Source of the DNA: Torreya grandis
Lineage: Eukaryota > Streptophyta > Pinopsida > Cupressales > Taxaceae
DNA: 64,000 nucleotides
Direction of reading: 5' to 3'
Assembly: GCA_037957365.1 (NCBI GenBank)
Contig: JARHVA010002371.1
Span: forward strand, 1,178,001 to 1,242,000
Positions 35,696 through 47,095 of this stretch are shown here, piece after piece; position 1 is the stretch's first letter; every line of letters begins with the position of its first letter. Made by a program: the position numbers and the translations under genes. Under the pieces are notes generated by a model. The model had not been told where the DNA came from. It saw nothing but the letters and a program-made list of their open reading frames with translations, and did no database searches.

Positions 35696-36149
35696 AACCT
35701 GTAGTAAAAAACACATAAATAGGGAATATGATTTTAAAAATACCTAACAATTTTATAATTAAGTGTTTCAAATTCATAAATACATAGAAAATACCATATA
35801 AATAACAAAAAATTATGGAATGAATTTGTATTTACCCTAATGATTTTAAAAATATAAGCTTCAAATTCTTAAATACGTAGTGCAGGGTCCACATATAAGC
35901 GATTTCAGAATTTTTTGAGATGATTTCATAATTTTTGTCAATGTTTTCAAAAAATAGAGATTTGAATCCATAAAATACGTAGAGGAAGTTTTTTTAAATT
36001 TGCAATCAATCATAAACATGTTAAAATTAGACCAAAAAAAGATAAAAACAAGGTCATTCATGAGCTTTCATTGATTTTGAAGTGTCCCAAGATGTTCCTA
36101 GGATAGATTGTGGGGTGTTAGTCCCACTAGGCATGCTATTATGTTTTTA

Positions 36150-36620
36150 ATAGGAATCTAAGGGGAAAATACATTACTCACTTATTAGTATACTAAACAT
36201 TAAAAAAAAACTTAAGACAAAGCATTCCCAATCCTATATAATTGGGGGAGAAATATAACAAGATCAAACCCAATACAATGAGAAAACAAAGGAGAACTTA
36301 CCTTCACCTTCCTTGCCATGAGAGCTTGCTTGTTGGTATAAAGTTGGCTTGTGTTCAACTTGTGTCTAAATTGAGTCTTTATCGATGTCTTTGCTTTGTG
36401 GGTAGCACCTCCCCTTTATTCACTTTGTTTTTGGCTTTGGTACGTATTTTCAATGAAGCTCTCTCTTCAATAATTTGGAATTATAAGTTTGGCTTAAAAA
36501 AGCTTGTTGGAAGTGAGTGTGAGACCTTATATTTATATATTTTCAAACTAACACCAACCTAGGTATGATTAGGTTTAGGTTCACCTTTGGTTAGGATTGG
36601 GAATCCAAATGAAATAAATG
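36150..36620 (-). promoter_or_regulatory. Possible minus-strand LTR promoter and leader with splice donor
   Basis: On the minus strand a TATA-rich block (ATATATAAATATAAGG) at about 36525-36540 is followed by a leader that reaches a short start MARKVK at about 36320, running straight into a consensus donor GGTAAGTT at about 36298. TATA, leader and donor together look like an LTR or gene 5' end. No body of a gene follows that I can recognise, and the plus-strand ORF at 36242-36562 is the shadow of it. Confidence 0.35.
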
Positions 36621-38160
36621 ATGTCTTTAATTATGCATTTATGGAGGCATGGCTCAACATTTCTAATTTTTATGGTATTTAAGTTAATATTTTATAATTC
36701 TTGAATTTGAGGATGATGAAATAATCATGACCTCACTTCCCTTCATATTTGTTGATTTTTTTAATTTTTGGAAATTATAAGTTAACTAATTCAACATGGA
36801 TTATTTCACTAAGTATGTAATTTGATTTACTTGGTTATTGGGGTTTTGGTCATTTCAAGAATTGGGTTAAGTGCACTACTTAATTAGTTGAAAATGTTAG
36901 TTTGCTTGGTTGAAAGTTGATTAGGGGTAAATATGTTAGAGTTTATCATTATGTACAAGGTAATACCCTAAATAGGGATGCAATGACATAATTCTAGGCA
37001 CTTACGTCCAATGTGCAAATGAATTTGGGATGTTCATTAGTTTCTAGACTTAATTTGCATAATTTGGTAGAAATTAGTATGAAGTCTGCTTAGACAAATA
37101 AGTGGTCCAAAAAGAGTGTCTACATCACGAGTTATGTTTTATGGGTGTCTTATTATGTTATATGAAAAATGTGTAAATGGATAAACAGATGTACATGCTA
37201 TTAGATTTTCTCTTATGCATTTGATATTTGACATGTTAGTTTTTTTTCAGCATTATAATGGGATATGTGAAAATGTGTTTAGGATAATGATATAGGTTGA
37301 TAGGTGTTTTATGTAGGATTTACATGGAGTTACAACATGATTTGGAACATGAATTAAACAAACTTATTTTAATATTGTGTTTTAAAATATGCACCAATGG
37401 TATGTAAAAAACATTATGTCTAATTTTAATATGTGTAAGGACTAATATATTAACAAGTGAAAGACATAATACATTATGATATGAAATATCATAATAACAT
37501 TATTTATAATGCACCTAATGAATTTGATTTAAATTTAAAAAATGAACAAATATTTAAATAAATTGATAAAATAAGAAATATAATTAGTGAACACTTAAAG
37601 CAAGGAAAATATAATAATCAACTATAAAATTAAGTATGGATGGGAAAATATATTAATCAAGGAAAGTAATTTTATTTATTTTTTGTTATATCCATTAGAC
37701 TAGAAACCCTTTGGTGTATGAGATTTTTGATAATGATAAACTTGTGAAATTTGTATGAGGTAGAACAAGGGTATTGGTCCTAAGGACAAATGTTTTTTAG
37801 AGTAGATTTTGACTCTCTTTTTTATATTTTTATGGTTTTGGGGGATGGATGATCAAACTAATTACATAAGGAAAAACCAATTCTATATGTTTGGAAAGGA
37901 AGGGGTTTTTATTATCTATGGATTTTAGTATGGATGGGTGACTGATTATCTAAGGATTGTGACATGAAATTAATTTATATTTATACAATATGTTTCTAAA
38001 ACATGAGTCAAAATGTTATGCATGTGACCACCAAGATCAAATCCTAGACTAAAATGTCATAGATGATTAGGATGAAATGGAAATGGGATATAAATTGGAT
38101 GAGATATATGATGTATGATATGGATTTAGATATGCCATAAAATAAAAAGGGTGTGTATAG
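36621..38160. other. Anonymous AT-rich DNA; no gene seen
   Basis: No domain, RNA or repeat structure recognised on either strand. Confidence 0.4.
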
Positions 38161-38201
38161 ATAATGATTTACACATGGCACCAGAAATTAATTTTCACTA
38201 C

Positions 38202-38219
38202 GGTGCTTTCTAAAGCACC
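38202..38219. repeat. Perfect 8-bp inverted repeat
   Basis: GGTGCTTTCTAAAGCACC: stem of 8 bp and loop of 2. Isolated; no T-run follows, and no function can be assigned. Confidence 0.8.
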
Positions 38220-38384
38220 ATAAGAATGGTTTTCGCTTTTGGATGGATTATTTATCTATTTTTTTGTTTTTTCATTATATGCATATAGACAATAGCACTA
38301 GATTATTGTTATTTTTACATGGTGACATATTAGTGGAAAAATTTATGGGGATATAAGGTAACTATCAATCAAAAAACAAGTTTC

Positions 38385-38522
38385 CTAGTGAAACCTTATT
38401 TGAGGTACTAGGGGACAGTCAAAGTCAAAATTCAACATCCTTTAGTGAAACCATGTTTGAGGTTATAGAGGACCATCAAAATAAAGAATAATTTGTTGGT
38501 GAAAACCTCTTTGAGTCACCAA
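38385..38522. repeat. Three-copy degenerate tandem repeat, unit about 55-66 bp
   Basis: Each copy carries TAGTGAAACC-x-TTTGAGGT followed by GGAC-x-TCAAA. Copies start near 38393, 38453 and 38505 (the last partial). It resembles LTR-internal repeats, but no LTR pair was found. Confidence 0.7.
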
Positions 38523-41500
38523 TATATAAATATATTAGTTCTTCATTCTTTGATCAGGGCATTATTGATGTTAGTATTAACACAAATAATAACCCAAAAT
38601 TTATTCAAATTGTAACAACTCTCAGAACAAAAAAAATTGCAGTCTAATTGAGAGAGATTTTATATATATTTAACCTTTCTATTAACAAAATTATGTCATA
38701 ATTAGAACATTTATAACTGACAAATTTTTTTGTAACATTTAGTCCCAATACCCTTTGGCCTCCTAACATTTATAACCCATATTATGAGCCCAACATTTAT
38801 CAAAGTCTTATATTACCCCTAAAAATAAAATATTTTATCCAATTTTTTTCTTTATTACCCTCCCTAGGATAAATTATATATTATATAGGTTATCAATACA
38901 CCTTGTTTATAGGTTTGGAGGAAGTAGAATCAACAACTAGTAAATATCCCAACAACACTAATGTAGTCCACATCAACAGTAGGATCCTAATAGAGCAATT
39001 ATTTAGAGTGGGTATCAACTTGACATTCAAATTCTCTAAATTATGCATCTCATAATCCTATATTGAGTTGAGATGATAAAAATCAAAAATAAAAGAGAAA
39101 GAGAAATAATGCACCAATGGCAAAAACCATTTCTATTTCACCTTGGGTAAGTAACATTATGAAAAGCAAGTTTATGGTATCATGCATAACTAATTCATTG
39201 TCTACAAGTACCTTGACAATTATGAGTATCCCTATCTAAATTTAAATCAATTACATACTATCCATTTCAGCTATTCCATAATATTCATCCAAGCCCATCA
39301 TTTTTTCCGTCTTAACCTTGTTACGAAAGTATAAGGTATATTGAGACTTATTTTAGGAAACATTTTATCCTACTATTTGATTGTTACTCTTACCACTAAA
39401 TGCATTAGTTCCCATGTGACATAGTCCTTGTATTTTTATAATCCATTCCATCATCATACATTATTATTATTCATTATCTTTTTCATTCATCCATTCATCA
39501 TCATTCAACATCCTAGTGCTAAAATAGGTTTTCCCTTTCTTAGTAACCCCTTGTGTATTTTATATATACTTATTCATAAAATAAAAACATTCAAATATTT
39601 TAAACTGATAAAAAACATTTAGATCTTCTAAAAAATCCTAAAAATTATAAAAGGGTTAAAATCTCTACGAGAGATATAAAGCCACAAAATTCTAAATAGT
39701 TGAAGACATTTAAATTCTCCAAGAGAGATATAAAGCCACAAAATTTAAGAACATTGGGTTTTCTTAAATATAGTCAACAATCCCTTGATTTTTTTATTGA
39801 TCCACTCATTTTATCAACCATTGGGATGTGTCTTTCCCCCCAATTTTCCCTCTTTGGGGCCAATCCATTCCAAGCTCACTTTCACCTTGTTTGGGGAAAA
39901 TCACAGTGTGTAGCTTAGTTTAAGATATTTATCACCATTCTGTCCACTTACATACATCTTTACTTGGGATCAACCATTAAATTATAATTATCAGTGTACC
40001 TTCACATGTTTATTTTTAATTTATTAAAAAGATATTTTCTATTGTATTTATTTGTTTTTATGTTTTTGTGTTTGCTTGTTTTCTTGTTTGCCTATTTATT
40101 TTCTTTTATTATTGTTCCTTGAATCAGTTCATATGCATCAATAGAGTGATTCCAAATGCTTGTACTTGATTCCATCCATTGGCATACGAAAACAATATTA
40201 CCTTGATTTTTCCATAGCCTAGTGTATTTGTGTCATTTGTCTGTTGGATTGGGGGTTAGTCCTTATGCACATTATAGCTAGGACAACATGGTGTTTTATA
40301 TCATGATGCATACTATTGTGTGATAAATTAAAATTAAAGTTCTTGAGGATTATATATAATGTCACACTCTGGTGGCATCTTATCTACTTATAAAATCATC
40401 CATTCTCAAATCAAAACATTTTGGTCATCTTTGACTGCATCACTTCATTTCATTTCTATTTGACATTTGTCAACATTCATCTTATCATTATATCTTCTTT
40501 CATTCCTCATCCCATTTTATCCCATCCATGGGGAAATAAAATAGCCTAAGGTGAATTTTGAATATGTAGGTAGCACTCAATCACATGACATTTTTGAGGT
40601 CTTCTTGACCACCATTATTATCATTATCATTATTCTTACTATTTTCATCAAATTTTCCCACAGTTATTAATTAGGATTGAATAAATCATGTTAATTCATA
40701 TTATATTCATTTAATCAGTCATTATTACTTCAATAATTTATGCATCCTCATGTGCCTTTTTTTTTGGATTATTCATTCTTTGAAAAGTCATTATACAGTA
40801 GTATATTCATTTGCATCTTTCATCTCAACATTAATTTATGGTATAGGTTATATCCTTGAGATATGATTTCCAATCAATAACTTAAAAAATCAATTTATCA
40901 ATGACCAAATCTCCCCTCTTTGGGTCATTTTTCTCAATCCTCCCTACTGGGGAAAATCAATTACTTAATCAAACTAATATGCCCTCTTTAGGCCAAATTA
41001 TTTAATCTCAGCTCTCTGCTTTTTCAAGACGAATCCTTCTGAATTTCATCCTCTTTTGGGAAGGTCAAAGTGTGTCTATCATTATCTTGGGATGTGTCCT
41101 TCCCAATCTCACCTTACTAGGGAAAATTATTATATCATTATTAACAATCAAATCATGCAAGTATTAACTCAAGTGGATTAACTTTATCCATGCATTAATT
41201 TATTCGTATTCTCGCTTCTTCCTTCCTATTAAGGGCTCATCCATCCATATTATTTTTAAGCCACTACCTCAAGAGGGCATCCATATCCAAAACATCATTT
41301 GGTTAATCATTATTTTATCATTATTAATGATTTTTTTATTATTTGAAATCTTGTTTCTTTATTTATGTCTCATAATGCCCTTTCAAACAAGAATGAAATG
41401 TAGATATCCATTTTCATCACTTTCATGTTAAAATTACAATCAAGATTATTTCTATCAATAACACCCAAATCAAGTCATAAATCACAAAAACATCTAAATT

Positions 41501-41690
41501 CATTTTCACACATTACATTCATATTTCAAAACACATTGGTGCATCCCTAATTAGGTAAATACACCATTTCCAATCATTGACTTCATCTTATTCATCCTAA
41601 GTCAAATTAAAAATTTGTAAGTGATATTTTAGACCAATTAGGTGGAACCCTTATTTGACTTTTAAAAGTCACATCACTTTGAATTAATTT
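38523..41690. other. Anonymous region with small duplications
   Basis: No coding domain. GAGAGATATAAAGCCACAAA occurs twice, near 39670 and 39724, as a tandem duplication of about 56 bp. At 39840-39910 and 40900-41130 phrases of the type CCCTCTTTGGGG-x-AATC and GGGGAAAATCA recur, suggesting an old tandem array. Confidence 0.4.
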
Positions 41691-42200
41691 AATTAACCTA
41701 ATATTCCTCTAATGGGAAATTCCATATCTTTTTTGAATTACTTATTTTCTTAATTTAATTATTTCTCCATTCACATGGCAAGTGGATTCAAATATCTGAA
41801 TTTTGACATCATGAATAGATAGGTCAAGTTGTAAAATATCAACATAAATATAGAAATACAACCCATGCCTAATTAATTCAAACTCTATCTCAAATATTTA
41901 TTGCATTTTACCATAAAATTTTGACTAATCATCATCCACACATCTTGATTGTCATCTAACATTCAAGAGTAATTTAGAGAATCTATAAATAGAGGAATCA
42001 TTTTCCATTCTAACCAAGTCTTGAAAATATAATGAAGCTCTGCCAGATTTAGAGAGTCATTTAGTCATCAAGCCTTCATCCATTTCTTTCATTTTATTTT
42101 AATTTCTCAACAATCATAAGTAGTGAAGGGGAGATGTAATCTACATAAAGTTTCGATATTGTTAAATATATCATGTACTACAATCTTGGCACAGACACAT
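41690..42200 (+). promoter_or_regulatory. Possible LTR promoter region, plus strand
   Basis: CTATAAATAGAGG at about 41986 is a strong TATA box. It is followed by a CATC-rich leader and, at about 42180, by TACTACAATCTTGGCACAGA, which could be an LTR end and the start of a primer-binding site. No second copy of this sequence was found in the window. Confidence 0.3.
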
Positions 42201-42299
42201 ATATACTGGCTAGAAATTGATATCAATGAGGAAGTTAATTATTTTGATGTGTTTTCTATTTGATTATAGTTTCTAGATATTTCATAATCCAAGGACCAT

Positions 42300-44250
42300 A
42301 CCTAGGATATTCTATTGCATATTATTTTATGATTGTTTTACATTCTAAAAATAACTAACCTCCTTTTGACTCATGTTTTCAATAAGAAAACAAAGGAGGG
42401 TGATGTGCATGAAATAAAAAATCAACATGAGATTGGATAGGTCTCCTCAATAATGGATTATATGTTCAAGTACCCATAAAGTTAAGAAAACATCACTAAT
42501 GGAGGGGAGGAAAAAATAAGGGAGTGGATACATAAGAATATACATGAGGAGGATTTGTTCTTGTAGAACCTAATACTCAATAAGAGTTCCTTTAAACAAA
42601 CCCATAAGAATTTATCATTCATATTTGACACCCACATAGATGATACCTCAATTGAATAAATTTTAGAATTTTTAAAAATTAAAGCACCATATACATAGAT
42701 GAGGAAAAAAATCACATGCATGTAAACCACACTAAAATGGTAAGATAACAAGTATGGTGTGCATTTTTAAGTATGTATTCATATATGTCACAACATAATA
42801 TCATAAATTGTCTAGGTATAAGGAGTATGAGGAATATACTAGAAAAATATAATTAGAAACACACCATGGAGAGCATAAATTGGCACCATGGAGCTAAAGT
42901 ACTAAAGCTTTATGCATAAATCACCTGCAAGGATCCTCACTTGATGGATGGAGTTTATTTGGAAGGTATTAAGAATAAATATCAACTAGGATTGATGGAG
43001 GAAAGGTTTTTATCAAAATAAAATATCATTATCATTTAATAAAATAGAGCAAGAGATAAAAGAGAAGGTGCATGCAGAGTTTGATGAGTAATTGAAGGCT
43101 TGTGAAACGCTGCTCATAGAGCTATAGGAAAAATCAAATCTCATGGTCCAAGTATTTTATAATTTCACTTGCCAAATATAGGTAATTAATTCAAGTTATC
43201 TTGTATAAGAAACTAAAAAAAAAATATATTGAGACCAAGGTGTTTCAAACAAAGGATAAGGCTAAGAGGGATAGAATTCTCAAGGATGCAAATGAGATAA
43301 AATAATAGATTGAGGAAAATCACAAATAAATAAGAAAGAGTTTTAAAATCCTAAAATGAAAGGTTATTGAAAAAACATAGTGCATGAGGCATATAATGGA
43401 TATGTTATAGAGTTAAATGTAGTGAAACAAAGGAAAAATAGAACATGGACCAATATCTATGAATATCATGTAGAGTAGTTACAATTTAGGCCACACTCCT
43501 CATGTGTGGATTATTGGAGGATGAAATTCAAAAGACCGAGATAATATTTTTGGACAAAATACACATGGATGACAATCTATCTAGGTATGGATAAGATAAT
43601 TAGATTGGGGTGATGTTGGCCTACTATTGTTTTCAAGCATAGTATTGTACATGATTTTTGTAATAACTCACATGGCACAAGAAATGTAAGATTTTTTATA
43701 AGTACTGTGTGAAGGCACATATTAATAAGTATATCTACCAAGAACACCCTAAAATTTTACCAAGTCCAATAAAACTAAAGCAATCTCAATGGTGTGTGAA
43801 GAATTGGTTGCATATATGTACCGAGAAACCCAAGAGTGCTCAAATAGAAAGGACCAACCACTAAAATTTTGATATGTGCTAATGGAGGAACTATAGTAGG
43901 AAAAAACATATAGCAAAGCGAGTGGAAATGAGGTTGCACAAATCACAGAGTGAGAAATTAGAATAAATTATCTAGAGGAGTTAGAAGAGGGAACTATTAT
44001 CCATGCAATGTGATATTTATGATGACTACCATATGAAAAGGTTTGAGTGGATCTAGTGTAGTATGACATAAATATATGGTCTAGTCGGCTAAGGAAATTT
44101 ATGAGAAATAATTATTCAATATTTTATTAGAAATATGTTATGCTCTTCAATGAAAGGGTAATAATTCATTGTAATGGCAAGGTGATGGATTTTTCCTATA
44201 ATATCCCACCTTACATCTAATTTAATATTATAGTTAGAATTTTTATTGAT
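42300..44250 (+). other. Decayed frames of unknown nature
   Basis: Plus-strand text between about 43020 and 43420 reads as a lysine/glutamate-rich, coiled-coil-like frame interrupted mostly by TAG and TAA (for example KVFQTKDKAKRDRILKDANE near 43225). Around 43770-43850 a frame gives MVCEELVAYMYREPKSAQIE. I cannot assign either to a family. They may be remnants of a retroelement Gag or extra ORF downstream of the possible LTR at 41690-42200. Confidence 0.3.
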
Positions 44251-45358
44251 GTTTGTGTCGATATTGGTTTTTGTTGATAATTATTGAGTTATTATGTATT
44301 GGGATATTGGATTTATATTATTATGTCTATTTAATTGATATTGTTAATGTAAAGGGCCTAATGCCCCATTAATATATAAATATGTTACTTAAAATATTTT
44401 CTAATGATTATCTTTATTGATGATGTGTTTTAAATTTTAAATTACATATGTGATTCTCCTTCATTTATTTAAGATGTATAAGTTTTTTTCAATTCTCCTA
44501 TCATCTTATAAGGCATCATTGTTAAATATTCTAATTCATCTTCTAAAAATAACCAAATGCACCTTGGTAGTATCACTTTGTTCTTCAAGTGTACATGTAA
44601 GCCCACTTGTAGGATATGTTGATGCAATGATTGTTATTTGTTAGGGTAAGTATAATGGCATATAAAATTTATTTGACACATAGGAAAATACCTCAATAGT
44701 GTTTAGTTCAATATTGAGCCATGAAAATCCATTATACCATATTTCTATTACCATCTATGAATGATTATATAAATCAAGGTCCATTGTATGAAGTATCACT
44801 TTAAATCTCACTCATATTGAACCAAATACTATGGTAATATTTATTTATCTTAATTTAATCAACCACATGAATAAAAACATCAAGTGGGTGTGTTCCAAAT
44901 TTCATTTTCACATTATTATGCTTTGATTTTTCTCGCATATGTGCATTTTAGGTATTTTTTATTGACTATTGTGTCTTATTGAAGCTACTGATGCATTCAT
45001 GTTATTGGTTGTTCCACCCAATTGAATTTTATTATTGATAATGAGATCTTAGTCCAATGATTTAAATATGTTAAAAAAAATTGAATGTCCTTGTAATCTA
45101 TGATAAACTTAAAATGCATTATGGTCATAACATATACACATAGGTATTAACTCCTTTATTGGAGGTAAGGTGATCATATTAAATATTTAATTAAATTTTC
45201 CAAGAATTATTTTGGGTACTCATTAATTTTGTAAAAATATTTATGCCCTATTTTTTTGAGTAGTGTTGAGCATTTGAGATGGTTTATTTATAAAATTTAC
45301 ATCATTTATATGATCATTTTTTGTTGGAAATATATCATTATTTCTTCTAGTATTAAAG
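44251..45358. other. Left flank of the LINE; possible copia RNase H trace
   Basis: Mostly anonymous. The plus-strand frame at 44500-44644 ends SSSVHVSPLVGYVDA, which resembles the start of copia RNase H (GYVDAD). The resemblance is short and no other RNase H block follows. Taken with a purine tract beyond the LINE (51808-51830) it hints at a copia 3' end into which the LINE inserted. Confidence 0.25.
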
Positions 45359-45375
45359 ATTAACTTGTTTTAAAA
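45359..45375 (+). repeat. Left target-site duplication of the LINE
   Basis: ATTAACTTGTTTTAAAA, repeated as ATTGACTTGTTTTGAAA at 51467-51483 with two A/G differences. Confidence 0.88.
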
Positions 45376-45613
45376 ATGAAATGATGGCAATGGGCACATT
45401 TTGGCTGTGAGCTAGGGGCCGTGTGCCCTAGCTACTATTTCTACTCCCTATTCGTGGTGGAAGCTTGTGGTTTTCATGTGTTTGGGGGGGAGGTTTGTGC
45501 TATTGACAAGGTGTGTGGGTGCCAGTTGTGGGGTCTTCCATTTTGGCTGAGGGTGAATGCTTTATTCTACTATTTGGTGGGATGTTTCAGATTTTGGTTA
45601 GAGGTCTTTAAGA

Positions 45614-47095
45614 TTGGGGACTATGGGTTCCTATCCCATCTTTTGCTGGTGGGTGTTGGACTTGCCCTATGGTAACTACGAATTAGTGCTTTCTCAGATT
45701 GCCTCTGAGGATATGGAGATGGCTGATCCAACTTCTTTAGCACATGTCAATGGTGAAGGTCAGATGAGTAAACCTATAATGGGAGATGGGGTCTCATCCT
45801 CTAAAGGGATGCCTCAAATTGAAAAAGTAAATGGATGTTTGGAAAGATTTACAAACTGACCTGTGCTAGTTATTCAACCTGAGTAGATTTTAGAGGATGT
45901 TGAGTATTGGCATAATCATGCCCTTATTTGCAAAATTTTGGGCCTTTGGCTCTCCTTACCTATGTTAGATTATTGGGATCATCGGGTTTAGAATCTTGAA
46001 GGCAATATGGAGATTATTTTGGTAGTGAATAATTGCTTTTTGGTTATTTTCTCATGCATGTTAGATAGGAATAGGGCATTTGAAGGAGGCCCTTATTTCT
46101 TTAACCAGGTGGGGCTTTTCATCAAGCCTTGGCACATGGGCTTTAATTCAGCTAAAGAGATCCCCTTGTGGGTACCTGTGTGGCTTCGATTGCCAAGACT
46201 TCCTTTGGAGTTTTGGAGGGAAGATATTTTTCACTCAATCTCATTACTTCTTGGAAAGCATGTGGGAGCGGCTACACAAACTCAAGATTGTAAGGTAATC
46301 TCTTATGCTCGTATTTGTGTAGAAGTCGAATTAACTAATCCATTACTAGATTCTATGGAAATATGCATGGGATCCTCTTCTTAGATCCAACTACTGGATT
46401 ATGAGACCCTCCCTTTTAGATGTTGAATTTGTCATGAATATGGCCATTTACTCCACAAATGCCCCAAATTTAAGCTCACTCCCTTGGATGACTTTGGATC
46501 TCTTAAGGGGGACAAGGGGAAAGCTCTTGCATCTACTGTACTTACAGATAATGAGGGCTTTACTCAGGTTAAATCCCATAACAAAGGTAAAGGTAAGAAG
46601 AGAACCTAGATTGATAGACACAATGATGGTATTTTTAACAGATTTGATGTTCTTGAAGACTTGGTACAGGAGGAAGGGATTCCAGTTGAGATTTCTTCTA
46701 GGGATAAGGGACTACAATAAGTTTAGGAAGAAGGGGAAATGAAGGAGCATCAGCTGCTATCTTTAAAGGACCCTCAGAGTGTATAGATTGATGTGGACCT
46801 ACCTGTTCAGGCTCAAGATACCAAGGATACCCAGGGGTCACAGGCTCTGGTGAGCTTAGTTGTGGTGGTTTTAGATCCCCCTAATCTTAAGGGGGATTTA
46901 GATTTGGTTAAGAGTAGAAAAGCCCATCCTACTTTAGCCCTACAACAAAAATCTTTTAAAAAGGGGCCTCTTGATGAACCATCAAGGAGTGGCAGAAAGA
47001 CTGATCAAGAGAAGGTCAATATTATGGGGGACACTTTGGTTGAGTCTAGGTCTATGAAACCCATTGATTCCCACTTTTCCCATCCCCATAAATGA
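45614..47095 (+). pseudogene. LINE ORF1: DUF4283 plus zinc-knuckle protein
   Basis: ORF1 proteins bind element RNA. The frame runs from ATG 45614 (or the ATGs at 45707/45713) to TGA 47093-47095 with several internal stops. Domain order: DUF4283 at about 45890-46370 (YWHNHALICKILG, GPYFFNQVGLFIKPWHMGF, VPVWLRLPRLPLEFW, YARICVEVELTNPL), then a zinc knuckle at about 46398-46470 (DYETLPFRC, stop, ICHEYGHLLHKC) in which TAG replaces one residue, then a basic and Ser/Gln-rich tail (GFTQVKSHNKGKGKKR). The full frame would be about 460-490 residues, the usual size. Confidence 0.9.

Noticed and set aside
36242..36562. A 106-codon plus-strand frame as a host gene
   Set aside because: It has no recognisable domain or supporting splice signals on its strand, and it overlaps the minus-strand TATA and leader.
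38202..38219. Hairpin as a terminator or MITE end
   Set aside because: It has no T-run and no matching inverted terminal repeat or target duplication nearby.
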